A program made the position numbers and the translations under genes. Source: Flavobacterium luminosum (lineage in GTDB: Bacteria > Bacteroidota > Bacteroidia > Flavobacteriales > Flavobacteriaceae). From it: DNA of 64,000 nucleotides. The notes below the pieces were generated by a model. It worked only from the letters and a program-made list of their open reading frames with translations. It made no database searches and was not told where the DNA came from. The stretch spans positions 62,001 through 126,000 of the forward strand of contig NZ_JAMLJM010000007.1 of NCBI RefSeq assembly GCF_023635005.1. The letters run 5' to 3'. Positions 44,820 through 52,631 of this stretch are shown in pieces; within the stretch, counting starts at the first letter, position 1, and each line of letters begins with the position of its first letter.

Positions 44820-45178
44820 AATATTTTTTTTACAATGGGAAAAGATAATTTCCTGTTAAACATTTAATCTAAATTATAAGCTTAATATAAAAGCTTAAAA
44901 CCTAGTAGTTATGACTTCTTAATAGTGTATTTGACACCTGAACTTATAGAAGTACATTCAAAATCGGTCGTTGATTAACTTATTTATAGTTAGCCATTTG
45001 ATTCAAATATAATAAATTTTCCATTTGCAAACGACAACAAACGATTACAAACGAAAATAAACGTATTTTAACCGAATATTCTAAAACAGTCTTCCAATCT
45101 TTGCATCGTCAAGTTCAAACGAGACAATCGTTTTTCTGACATTTTATATTTAACAATAACATTTAAATTTTAAACGCC
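44820..45178. other. 359-bp divergent intergenic region with 10-bp repeats
   Basis: The gap lies between the zinc-ribbon gene and ssb. It holds four direct 10-bp repeats (45028-45067) and no recognisable gene remnant. No perfect TAnnTTTG element was found for ssb. Confidence 0.5.
45028..45067 (+). repeat. Four tandem 10-bp repeats upstream of ssb
   Basis: The units are CAAACGACAA, CAAACGATTA, CAAACGAAAA and TAAACGTATT. The core AAACG recurs exactly every 10 bp, about one helical turn, which would place it on one face of the DNA. The array lies about 110 bp before the ssb start codon. Confidence 0.7.
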
Positions 45179-45511
45179 ATGAATGCATTAAGAAACAGAG
45201 TACAATTAATCGGAAACGTAGGACAAGAACCTGAAATCAAAATTATTGAAGGAGGAAAAAAGCTAGCTAAATTAGTCTTGGCTACCAACGAAGTTTTCTA
45301 TAACGAAAAAGGAGATAAAGTCACCGATACACAATGGCACAATGTGTCTGCTTGGGGCAAAACAGCCGACATTATAGAAAAATATGTTTCCAAAGGAAAG
45401 GAAATAGGAATCGAAGGAAAATTAACTCACCGTACTTATGAAGATAAAGACGGAAACAAACGCTATTTTACCGAAGTAATTGTCAATGACCTTTTACTGC
45501 TAGGAAAGTAA
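45179..45511 (+). CDS. ssb: Single-stranded DNA-binding protein, short form
   Basis: The 110-aa protein is one OB-fold: LRNRVQLIGNVGQEPEI, then DTQWHNVSAWGKTADIIEKYVSKGKEIGIEGKL and TEVIVNDLLLLGK. It binds single-stranded DNA in replication and repair. The usual acidic C-terminal tip (like DDDIPF) that recruits partners is missing, and the stop directly follows the OB-fold. The short form is known in Bacteroidetes and is probably a second SSB. A strong terminator follows. Confidence 0.92.
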   Translation: MNALRNRVQLIGNVGQEPEIKIIEGGKKLAKLVLATNEVFYNEKGDKVTDTQWHNVSAWGKTADIIEKYVSKGKEIGIEGKLTHRTYEDKDGNKRYFTEVIVNDLLLLGK

Positions 45512-45518
45512 AAGATTT

Positions 45519-45550
45519 AAAGAGCGCCCTTTCGGCGCTCTTTCTTTTTA
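45519..45550 (+). terminator. Terminator of ssb
   Basis: A 10-bp GC-rich stem (AAAGAGCGCC at 45519-45528 with GGCGCTCTTT at 45534-45543) has a CTTTC loop and a T-rich tail. It is the strongest terminator in the window. Confidence 0.9.
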
Positions 45551-45592
45551 TTATTTAACAGCTGTTTTTCAAAAAACAAACAAGTATTTCAC

Positions 45593-45600
45593 TAGTTTTG
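45593..45600 (+). promoter_or_regulatory. Promoter -7 element of the M1 peptidase gene
   Basis: TAGTTTTG matches TAnnTTTG, 15 bp before the ATG at 45616. The leader would be very short. Confidence 0.45.
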
Positions 45601-45615
45601 TGTAAATTATAAACT

Positions 45616-47583
45616 ATGAAAAAAATATTTACTTTTTTTTACATTTTCTTCACGGTTGCTGTTTTTGCACAAAATAATGACACCATAACTATTGCAGAAG
45701 CCGAAATGAAATTGGCTTCTAAAAAAATAGGTTTTAGGGCTAATCCTAATACAGCCAATTACGATATCACCTATTCAAAGCTGGAATTCACTATAGATCC
45801 AAATGTTTTTATGATTAGTGGAAAAGTTACTACTACATTCAAAGCGCTTTCTAACATGAGCACAGTAACTTTTGATTTGTTTAAGACTCCCACTAACCCC
45901 TTTAACATTACTGCTGTTAAAATGAATGGATCTGATTTGGTAGCCATTCACAACGATTCCCACGAATTAGTCATCACACTTCCTTCTACACTAACAACTG
46001 GAAACTACGCTACGGTAGAAATAACATACAATGGCATACCATCCACTGGACAAGCTGCTTTTTCACAATCAACACATGGATCACCACCAAAACCTATTAT
46101 ATATACTTTATCTGAACCTTACGGAGCAAGAGATTGGTGGCCTTGTAAACAAAATTTAAACGACAAAATTGAAAGCCTAGAAGTATACATCACCTGCCCT
46201 TCCGAATACATAGGAGTTTCTAACGGCGTAAGACATTTACCGAATGTAGTCAATGGTTCTAATACTACCTATCACTACAAACACAATTACCCAATTCCTG
46301 CCTATTTGGTTGCCATAGCCGTCTCAAATTATACGACCTTAAACACAGGAACTGCTGGAAATCCTTCTTTCCCTGTTATTGATTATATTTACCCTGAGAA
46401 TAATACAACTACTACCAAAAATACTTTAGCTAAAACCCTTGATATCATCAACTTCTTAGAAACCAAAATAGGTCCTTATCCTTATAATACTGAAAAATAT
46501 GGCCATACACAATGGCCTAGCAATATTGGAGGAATGGAACATTCGACCAATTCTTTTATGTCCAATTTTAACCGAGAATTAGTTTCACATGAATTGGCAC
46601 ACCAATGGTTTGGTAACAAAATCACTTGTGGCACCTGGCAAGATATTTGGCTCAACGAAGGACTAACAGAATACATGTCAGGGTGTGTAATTGAACGTTT
46701 TGACGGTCAACCTGCGTTTTTAAATTGGAAAGACTACAAAATAAACAACGCTTATTATGGAATAACAAGCCAAACGACGGGTAATCTTTATCTAAATGAA
46801 TCACAGACAGCTTCTGTTGGGCGTATTTTTGATTACCGCCTTTCTTATAACAAAGGTGCCATGGTAACACACATGCTTCGTTATGTCATGGGAGATACCA
46901 ATTTTTTTCAAGCTCTACGCAATTACTTAAATGACCCTATGCTTGCCTACAAATATGCCGTTACACCACAATTACAATACCATTTAGAAGCAGTTCATGG
47001 TAGTAGTTTGCAAGAATTCTTCAATGATTGGATTTATGATGAAGGATATCCTATCTACAACATTAACGCTTACAATTCTGGAACTAATCAGGTAACCGTA
47101 GTAATCAATCAAACACAATCAATTACCGACTCTACATATCCTGGTTATGTGTCTTATTTTGAGATGCCTGTTCCCATGAGATTATCATTAAGTAATGGTA
47201 CTACGCAAGACGTACGATTAAACAATACCTTCAATGGTCAAAGTTTTAAAGTAACCATTCCTCCCGGCACTACCATGACTGGGATTGCTTTTGACCCTCT
47301 AAAGGATATCATTTCTAAAAATAGTACTACTTCTCTTTCACAAGATAATTTTGAATTGAACGAGCAAGTCAATGTATTTCCAAATCCTTCTAAAACATAC
47401 ATAGAGGTTGAAATACCTAACACGGCATCTTTACAAAAAATACAATTTTATACTATTTTAGGACAAAAAGCCATGGAATCCAATGCCTCTAAAATCGATA
47501 TTTCACATTTAAGTAATGGGTTATATACCATAATCATTGAGACTTCTGAAGGTAAAGCTCTTAAAAAATTTATAAAAAATTAA
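45616..47583 (+). CDS. Secreted M1 family aminopeptidase with T9SS sorting domain
   Basis: The 655-aa protein has a signal peptide (ends VAVFAQ), the M1 N-terminal beta domain, the GGMEH-like exopeptidase motif (NIGGMEHST, near 300) and the zinc motif HELAHQWFGNK near 325 with the third ligand in NEGLTEY. The last 75 residues form a type A T9SS sorting domain with NVFPNPS, TILGQK, SNGLYTIII and KKFIKN. It should therefore pass the outer membrane by the type IX secretion system and be anchored or released outside. Confidence 0.93.
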   Translation: MKKIFTFFYIFFTVAVFAQNNDTITIAEAEMKLASKKIGFRANPNTANYDITYSKLEFTIDPNVFMISGKVTTTFKALSNMSTVTFDLFKTPTNPFNITAVKMNGSDLVAIHNDSHELVITLPSTLTTGNYATVEITYNGIPSTGQAAFSQSTHGSPPKPIIYTLSEPYGARDWWPCKQNLNDKIESLEVYITCPSEYIGVSNGVRHLPNVVNGSNTTYHYKHNYPIPAYLVAIAVSNYTTLNTGTAGNPSFPVIDYIYPENNTTTTKNTLAKTLDIINFLETKIGPYPYNTEKYGHTQWPSNIGGMEHSTNSFMSNFNRELVSHELAHQWFGNKITCGTWQDIWLNEGLTEYMSGCVIERFDGQPAFLNWKDYKINNAYYGITSQTTGNLYLNESQTASVGRIFDYRLSYNKGAMVTHMLRYVMGDTNFFQALRNYLNDPMLAYKYAVTPQLQYHLEAVHGSSLQEFFNDWIYDEGYPIYNINAYNSGTNQVTVVINQTQSITDSTYPGYVSYFEMPVPMRLSLSNGTTQDVRLNNTFNGQSFKVTIPPGTTMTGIAFDPLKDIISKNSTTSLSQDNFELNEQVNVFPNPSKTYIEVEIPNTASLQKIQFYTILGQKAMESNASKIDISHLSNGLYTIIIETSEGKALKKFIKN

Positions 47584-47604
47584 TTCATCCAATATATTGA
47601 CATA

Positions 47605-47634
47605 AAAAGTAAGGCGAAAACCTTACTTTTGTCG
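47605..47634 (+). terminator. Terminator of the M1 peptidase gene, overlapping the rseP promoter
   Basis: A perfect 10-bp stem (AAAAGTAAGG at 47605-47614 with CCTTACTTTT at 47621-47630) has a CGAAAA loop. The 3' arm also contains the -7 element TACTTTTG (47624-47631) of the next gene. Confidence 0.7.
47624..47631 (+). promoter_or_regulatory. Promoter -7 element of rseP
   Basis: TACTTTTG matches TAnnTTTG, 28 bp before the rseP start, and is embedded in the 3' arm of the upstream terminator hairpin. Confidence 0.45.
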
Positions 47635-47659
47635 TTTAAATAAAAAACTATTCGTAAAA

Positions 47660-49249
47660 ATGATTCAATTTGCACAAATAATCTTTATACTTTCTGTATT
47701 AGTAATTCTTCATGAATTTGGGCATTACATCACAGCCAAAATGTTCAAAATGAGAGTAGAAAAATTCTACTTATTCATGGATGCCGGTTTTTCTTTAATC
47801 AAAAAGAAAATAGGAGAAACCGAATGGGGAATTGGATGGTTACCCTTGGGAGGTTACGTGAAAATCTCCGGAATGATTGATGAAAGTATGGATACCGAGC
47901 AAATGAAATCAGAACCTCAACCTTGGGAGTTTCGTGCTAAACCGGCTTGGCAAAGATTAATTGTAATGTTGGGAGGAATCATTGTCAACATCTTATTGGC
48001 TTGGTTTATTTACACTGTGATGTATGCAACTATTGGCCAAAAATACATCTCTTCTGAAAGAATTCAGGAAAATGGTTTAGCCTTTGGGGATATTGGTGAA
48101 AAAGTAGGATTTAAAAATGGGGATAAAATTGTCTCTGTAGACGGCAAATTACAACCTAAATTTAATTGGATGGTTGTGGATGTCCTACTGAGCGACGAAG
48201 TTATTGTAGACCGCAATGGTCAAAAAGTGACTTTAAATTTAACCGATGAACAAAAAGGTGAAATTTTAGGAGCAGAAGGTAAAAACTTCATCAAACCTCG
48301 TTTTGATATTGCTGAAGTTACCATTGATAGTATCAGCGATAAAAACTCTTCATTTAAAGTAGATGATCAACTAAAAGGAATTGATGGTCATACTTTCAAA
48401 TATTTTGATGAAATTAAAGACTATTGTAAAAATTACAAGAATCAAAATGTGAATTTCATTGTAAATAGAAATGGAAAAGATACTTTAATAAACGTTAAAA
48501 TTGACAAAGAAGGTTCTTTTGGTCTAAATAACACCTTGTTTACGAATTTGAAACCACGATTAAGCGATGTCTTCATCAAAGAAGTGGAGTCTGGTTCAAA
48601 TGCTGAAAAAGCCGGTATGCAATCTGGAGATGGCATTAAAGGCATCGTTGGACAAAATATAAAAACATTAGAACAACTAACAACTTACCTCAGAGCAAAT
48701 AAAAATACTGAAATTGCCATTGAAGTGCTTAGAGAAGATAAACCTGTCGTTATTAATGCCAAAACCAATAATGAAGGAAAGCTAGGCATTCAATTTGATG
48801 CATTAGATAAAAAACAATACCAAATCACAAATCATTTAACACTTTTCGAAGCTATACCTGCCGCAGTAAACGAATCATGGCAAATGTTAGTTTACAACGT
48901 AAAACAGTTTAAACTAATACTTAAACCAAAAACCGGCGCCATTATGCAAGTGAAAAGTCCAATAGGGATTGCCAGACAACTTCCTGACACTTGGAATTGG
49001 GAATTTATTTGGAATTTCACAGCTCTTTTCTCAATAGGTCTTGCCTTCATGAATCTGTTACCTATTCCTGGATTAGATGGAGGACATGCCTTGTTTACGA
49101 TTGTAGAAATGGTTACCGGTAAAAAATTAAATGATAAAGCAGCCGGGTATGTACAAACGTTCGGAATGATTATCTTATTGACTCTGATGGCTTTTACCTT
49201 CGGAAAAGATATTTATCAATGGATCATGGATATCCTTGCTAAAAAATAA
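47660..49249 (+). CDS. rseP: RIP metalloprotease RseP (site-2 protease)
   Basis: This intramembrane zinc protease cleaves membrane-spanning anti-sigma factors and leftover signal peptides. It shows HEFGH in the first helix (residues 19-23) and NLLPIPGLDGGH near 475 as the second motif. Two PDZ domains lie between (about 140-200 and 300-370). At 529 aa it is longer than the E. coli enzyme (450 aa), mainly through the periplasmic region. It is preceded by its own promoter and followed by tRNA genes. Confidence 0.94.
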   Translation: MIQFAQIIFILSVLVILHEFGHYITAKMFKMRVEKFYLFMDAGFSLIKKKIGETEWGIGWLPLGGYVKISGMIDESMDTEQMKSEPQPWEFRAKPAWQRLIVMLGGIIVNILLAWFIYTVMYATIGQKYISSERIQENGLAFGDIGEKVGFKNGDKIVSVDGKLQPKFNWMVVDVLLSDEVIVDRNGQKVTLNLTDEQKGEILGAEGKNFIKPRFDIAEVTIDSISDKNSSFKVDDQLKGIDGHTFKYFDEIKDYCKNYKNQNVNFIVNRNGKDTLINVKIDKEGSFGLNNTLFTNLKPRLSDVFIKEVESGSNAEKAGMQSGDGIKGIVGQNIKTLEQLTTYLRANKNTEIAIEVLREDKPVVINAKTNNEGKLGIQFDALDKKQYQITNHLTLFEAIPAAVNESWQMLVYNVKQFKLILKPKTGAIMQVKSPIGIARQLPDTWNWEFIWNFTALFSIGLAFMNLLPIPGLDGGHALFTIVEMVTGKKLNDKAAGYVQTFGMIILLTLMAFTFGKDIYQWIMDILAKK

Positions 49250-49272
49250 TCGTAAAAAATTAATATTTTTTG

Positions 49273-49302
49273 TTTGCGATTATAAAATTTAGATTATATT
49301 TG
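49273..49302 (+). promoter_or_regulatory. Promoter of the tRNA-Asn pair
   Basis: TTTG (49273-49276) and TATATTTG (49295-49302) are separated by 18 bp. This is the best match to the Bacteroidetes promoter pattern in the window, and it lies 24 bp before the first tRNA. Confidence 0.7.
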
Positions 49303-49326
49303 CACTCGCTAAAAAGATATTAATCT

Positions 49327-49400
49327 TCCTCCTTAGCTCAGTTGGTTAGAGCATCTGACTGTTAATCAGAGGGTCCTTGGTTCGAGCCCAAGAGGGGGAG
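49327..49400 (+). tRNA. tRNA-Asn (GTT)
   Basis: The 74-nt gene folds as a cloverleaf. The acceptor TCCTCCT pairs with AGGGGGA with one G-U pair; a D-loop (AGCTCAGTTGGTTAGAGC), an anticodon stem CTGACTGTTAATCAG with anticodon GTT, and a T-arm with GGTTCGAGCCC follow. The CCA end is not encoded. An identical copy follows 37 bp later. Confidence 0.95.
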
Positions 49401-49437
49401 CAACTTTTTAGCAAACACATAAACCTTTCATGGTGAT

Positions 49438-49511
49438 TCCTCCTTAGCTCAGTTGGTTAGAGCATCTGACTGTTAATCAGAGGGTCCTTGGTTCGAGCCC
49501 AAGAGGGGGAG
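49438..49511 (+). tRNA. tRNA-Asn (GTT), second identical copy
   Basis: The sequence is identical to the first tRNA-Asn over all 74 nt, including anticodon GTT. The 37-bp spacer has no promoter match, so both are probably cut from one transcript. A terminator starts 2 bp after it. Confidence 0.95.
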
Positions 49512-49512
49512 C

Positions 49513-49548
49513 AAAATCCTAATCATAACAATGGTTAGGATTTTTTTA
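49513..49548 (+). terminator. Terminator of the tRNA-Asn pair
   Basis: A stem of about 14 pairs (49513-49526 with 49531-49544, core AATCCTAA/TTAGGATT) with an AACA loop is followed by T7. Confidence 0.85.
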
Positions 49549-49570
49549 TTTTCATTATCTCTTGGAATTT

Positions 49571-49687
49571 ATTGTTTACATACTCCACTCCGAAAAATTA
49601 GATAAATAGTATATTGGCGTTACAGAAAATCTTACCCGAAGATTAGACTTCCATCTTAATGACACACAATCTAGAGAATTCAGATAG
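49571..49687 (+). pseudogene. Degraded GIY-YIG endonuclease fragment
   Basis: The frame from 49571 reads IVYILHSEKLDK, a TAG stop at 49607, then YIGVTENLTRRLDFHL followed by more residues and two stops at 49685. This fits the N-terminal part of small GIY-YIG proteins (VYIL...YYIG...NLxxRLxxH), with the stop in place of the first Tyr of YYIG. The C-terminal part is missing. Such genes often lie near RNA genes in Bacteroidetes. It is a relic and should make no working protein. Confidence 0.6.
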
Positions 49688-49734
49688 TAATGGTATTATA
49701 AAACAACCCCTGAAGATTATACCGATATCAGAAT

Positions 49735-49757
49735 TTACGTTTCTTTAAAAAACGTAA
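49735..49757 (+). promoter_or_regulatory. 8-bp inverted repeat upstream of the aldehyde dehydrogenase gene
   Basis: TTACGTTT and AAACGTAA form a perfect inverted repeat with a 7-bp spacer, ending 24 bp before the ATG at 49782. It may be an operator or a leader hairpin. A near -7 match (TAACTTTA) overlaps its right end. Confidence 0.4.
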
Positions 49758-49781
49758 CTTTACATTTTATTGAATAATAAT

Positions 49782-51071
49782 ATGTTGTCAAAAATAAATA
49801 TCGCAAACGAAGCTTTCGGAAATTGGAAAAAGAAAACCATAGCAGAGCGCATGGTATTGGTGAAGAACCTACAATTAGAGTTGGAAAAAAACCGAAACTA
49901 TTATGCCACTCTCATCACCAAAGAAATGAACAAACCGATCACACAATCTTTGGCCGAAGTAGATAAATGTGGACTATTATGTGATTTTTACATCAACAAT
50001 GCGGCTGTATTTCTAGAAACTAAACACATCAAAACGGAAGCTGTTGAAAGTTTTGTAACTTATGAACCTTTGGGTGTTTTATTAGGCATTATGCCTTGGA
50101 ATTTTCCATTTTGGCAAGTATTCCGATTTGCAATCCCATCTATTATAGCGGGCAATGTCGTTTTGGTCAAACACGCTAGTAATGTACCGGAATCGGCACA
50201 GAGTATAGAAAATTTATTCATCAAAAGTGGGTTTCCTGAAGGAATTTACCAAAATATTGCCATTAAGAGTGATAAAGTCTCCGAAATAATAGCGCACCCT
50301 TTCGTAAAAGCTGTTTCTCTAACCGGAAGTGAAGCCGCAGGAAGTAGTGTTGCCGCTCAGGCGGGAAAATACCTCAAAAAATCATTATTGGAACTAGGAG
50401 GAAGTAATGCTTTTATAGTCTGTAATGATGCTAATATTGACCAAACAATTCGTATTGCAGTCAATGCACGAATGCAAAATGCAGGACAAAGCTGTATTGC
50501 TGCAAAACGATTTTTAATTCATCAAGATATATTTGAAGCCTTCACTGAAAAATATAAAAAAGCATTATCAGAATTGATTCAAGGTGACCCTATGCATCCT
50601 GAAACTCAAATAGGTCCAATGGCTCGAATAGATCTAGCAGAAGATCTAGAAAAACAAGTCAACCAATCCGTGAGTATGGGTGCCAAAATTATCTTGGGAG
50701 GCCAACGCGAAGGTGCTTTTTACAGTCCAACAATAATCACTAAAGTAACTCCTGAGATGCCAGTCTTCAAAGAAGAAACTTTTGGTCCCGTAGCCGTATT
50801 ACTTTCTTTTAAAACACTAGACGAAGCTATTGCCCTCAGCAATTTATCGGAATTTGGTCTAGGAGTTTCTATATTCACACAAAATGTAGAAAGCATTAAA
50901 ACCCGAATTCCGGAATTTAACGAAGGTGCGGTTTTCATTAATGAAATGGTAAAATCTGACCCAAGGCTTCCTTTTGGAGGGGTTAAAAAGTCGGGATATG
51001 GTAGAGAATTAGCAGAAGAAGGCATCAAGGAATTTGTAAACACCAAAACTGTCGTAATTCAACATTTTTAA
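49782..51071 (+). CDS. NAD(P)-dependent aldehyde dehydrogenase (succinate-semialdehyde dehydrogenase-like)
   Basis: The 429-aa protein has the aldehyde dehydrogenase marks: MPWNFPFWQ, KHASNVP, the catalytic Glu in LLELGGSNAF near 210 and the catalytic Cys in NAGQSCIAAKR near 240, plus EETFGPVAV. It is closest to the short GabD/YneI group that oxidises succinate semialdehyde, at about 30 residues shorter than GabD. The ATG at 49782 is preferred; a TTG 12 bp upstream is also in frame. It ends at a bidirectional terminator. Confidence 0.88.
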   Translation: MLSKINIANEAFGNWKKKTIAERMVLVKNLQLELEKNRNYYATLITKEMNKPITQSLAEVDKCGLLCDFYINNAAVFLETKHIKTEAVESFVTYEPLGVLLGIMPWNFPFWQVFRFAIPSIIAGNVVLVKHASNVPESAQSIENLFIKSGFPEGIYQNIAIKSDKVSEIIAHPFVKAVSLTGSEAAGSSVAAQAGKYLKKSLLELGGSNAFIVCNDANIDQTIRIAVNARMQNAGQSCIAAKRFLIHQDIFEAFTEKYKKALSELIQGDPMHPETQIGPMARIDLAEDLEKQVNQSVSMGAKIILGGQREGAFYSPTIITKVTPEMPVFKEETFGPVAVLLSFKTLDEAIALSNLSEFGLGVSIFTQNVESIKTRIPEFNEGAVFINEMVKSDPRLPFGGVKKSGYGRELAEEGIKEFVNTKTVVIQHF

Positions 51072-51091
51072 ACAAAAAACACAGTAATAAA

Positions 51092-51118
51092 AAAGGGATA
51101 GCTAAAAACTATCCCTTT
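51092..51118. terminator. Bidirectional terminator between aldehyde dehydrogenase and SpmA/SpmB-like genes
   Basis: A perfect 10-bp stem (AAAGGGATAG at 51092-51101 with CTATCCCTTT at 51109-51118) has A and T tails between convergent genes. Confidence 0.85.
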
Positions 51119-51125
51119 GTTTATA

Positions 51126-52565
51126 TTAAAAGAACCATGAGGCTATTAAAATGGCGGTAATCACACAGATCAAATCAATTAGCAACATCATTCCTAAAGT
51201 GTATCGCGTATTTTTAATATTCACCGATCCAAAATAAACGGCTATAACATAAAAAGTAGTTTCGGCACTACACTGAAAAATACAAGCCAAACGTCCCGTT
51301 AAAGAGTCCGGTCCAAAACTTCGCATTGCATCAATCATAAATCCTCTAGAACCACCAGAACTAAAAGGACGAAGCATTGCTACTGGCAGTGAATCGGTAA
51401 TTTGTTTGCTTACTCCAATATTCGAAAAGACGAAAGAAATCCCGTTACTGATTATCTCAAACAAACCGCTGTTTCTAAAGAAAGAAATAGCCACTAACAT
51501 TCCCATCACATAAGGGAAAATCTTCACTCCTGTATTTAATCCATTCTTAGCTCCTTCAACAAAAGTATCAAAAATAGTAGTCCCTTTTTCAGCGAATTTT
51601 TTCTCATTCTTAAATGCAAAAATCAAAGTAATTGCAATGATGGAAATCAACATCAATCCAGAAAGATTCCCAGTAAAATAATTTTTACCTATAAGATCTA
51701 ATCCATTAATGTAAAATAAAAGACCAGCAATTGCAGCTATAATAGTTGTGATAGCCAAAACCAACGAAGCACTTCTAAAATTAATACGTTGCTTTATTCC
51801 TACTAAAATAAAGGCCGCAATAGTTCCTACGAAAGAAGTTATGATGCATGGCAACATTACATCTGCAGGATTAGCTGCGTTTTCAGCCGCACGATATCCA
51901 ATAATTGAAGTTGGAATCAAAGTCAATCCGGCAGCGTGCAAACACATAAACATAATTTGTGCATCACTAGCTTTATCTTTTTCAGGATTAATTTCCTGTA
52001 AACTTTCCATAGCTTTTAATCCAAAAGGAGTCGCTGCTGAATCTAATCCAAGAAAATTCGCCGCAAAATTCAAGGTCATGTATGAAATAGATTCATGGTT
52101 CTTCGGTACCGAAGGAAATACTTTCGCAAAAACAGGGCTTAATTTTCGTGCTAACCTTTCCGAAGCACCTGAAACGATCAACAATTCCATTAATCCACAG
52201 AAGAAAGCCAAATAAGCAATTAAAGGAATAATTAAATCGGTTAAACTGTTTTTACAGGTAGGCAACAAACCGTCCGATTTCTGAACACCGCTGTATAATT
52301 TTACCGTTTGACTCTTATACACATAAGTTGTATCCGGATTTGAAGTATCTCTATCAACCACCATCGTCATTTCGGGTGCTTTTTCGATACTATCAGCAAC
52401 AAACTTCGGTATTTCGTTAAGATATTTTTCAGAGACCAAAATTGGTTCATCTTTTTTACCGTTTAACACATAATCTATCGAATAACTGCTTCCGGTAAAT
52501 AATCCAACTACAACAAAAAGAATCGAAGAAATAAAAATAACGAGCCAAAACCTGCTTAAAACCAT
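51126..52565 (-). CDS. Nucleoside-recognition (Gate) domain membrane protein, SpmA-SpmB fusion
   Basis: This 479-aa inner-membrane protein joins two Gate domains. The N-terminal part (about 95-270) resembles SpmA, with NFAANFLGLDSAATPFGLKAM; the C-terminal part (about 310-479) resembles SpmB, with PYVMGMLVAISFFRNSG and LRPFSSGGSRG. In Bacillus the two are separate spore maturation proteins, but flavobacteria do not sporulate, so the role is different and unknown; transport of a small molecule is likely. A periplasmic insert (about 35-90) follows the first helix. Confidence 0.88.
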   Translation of the reverse strand: MVLSRFWLVIFISSILFVVVGLFTGSSYSIDYVLNGKKDEPILVSEKYLNEIPKFVADSIEKAPEMTMVVDRDTSNPDTTYVYKSQTVKLYSGVQKSDGLLPTCKNSLTDLIIPLIAYLAFFCGLMELLIVSGASERLARKLSPVFAKVFPSVPKNHESISYMTLNFAANFLGLDSAATPFGLKAMESLQEINPEKDKASDAQIMFMCLHAAGLTLIPTSIIGYRAAENAANPADVMLPCIITSFVGTIAAFILVGIKQRINFRSASLVLAITTIIAAIAGLLFYINGLDLIGKNYFTGNLSGLMLISIIAITLIFAFKNEKKFAEKGTTIFDTFVEGAKNGLNTGVKIFPYVMGMLVAISFFRNSGLFEIISNGISFVFSNIGVSKQITDSLPVAMLRPFSSGGSRGFMIDAMRSFGPDSLTGRLACIFQCSAETTFYVIAVYFGSVNIKNTRYTLGMMLLIDLICVITAILIASWFF

Positions 52566-52631
52566 GCCTTAATTTTTTTGTAAAGATATTTAAATTTTTA
52601 TACTGAAAAGATTGTCAAAAAAGTGAAAACA

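Noticed and set aside
45028..45067. CRISPR array
   Set aside because: The 10-bp units are too short, have no spacers, and no cas gene is in the window.
49327..49511. Attachment site of an integrated element at the tRNA pair
   Set aside because: Both copies are complete and only 37 bp apart, and no integrase is nearby; simple tandem duplication explains them.
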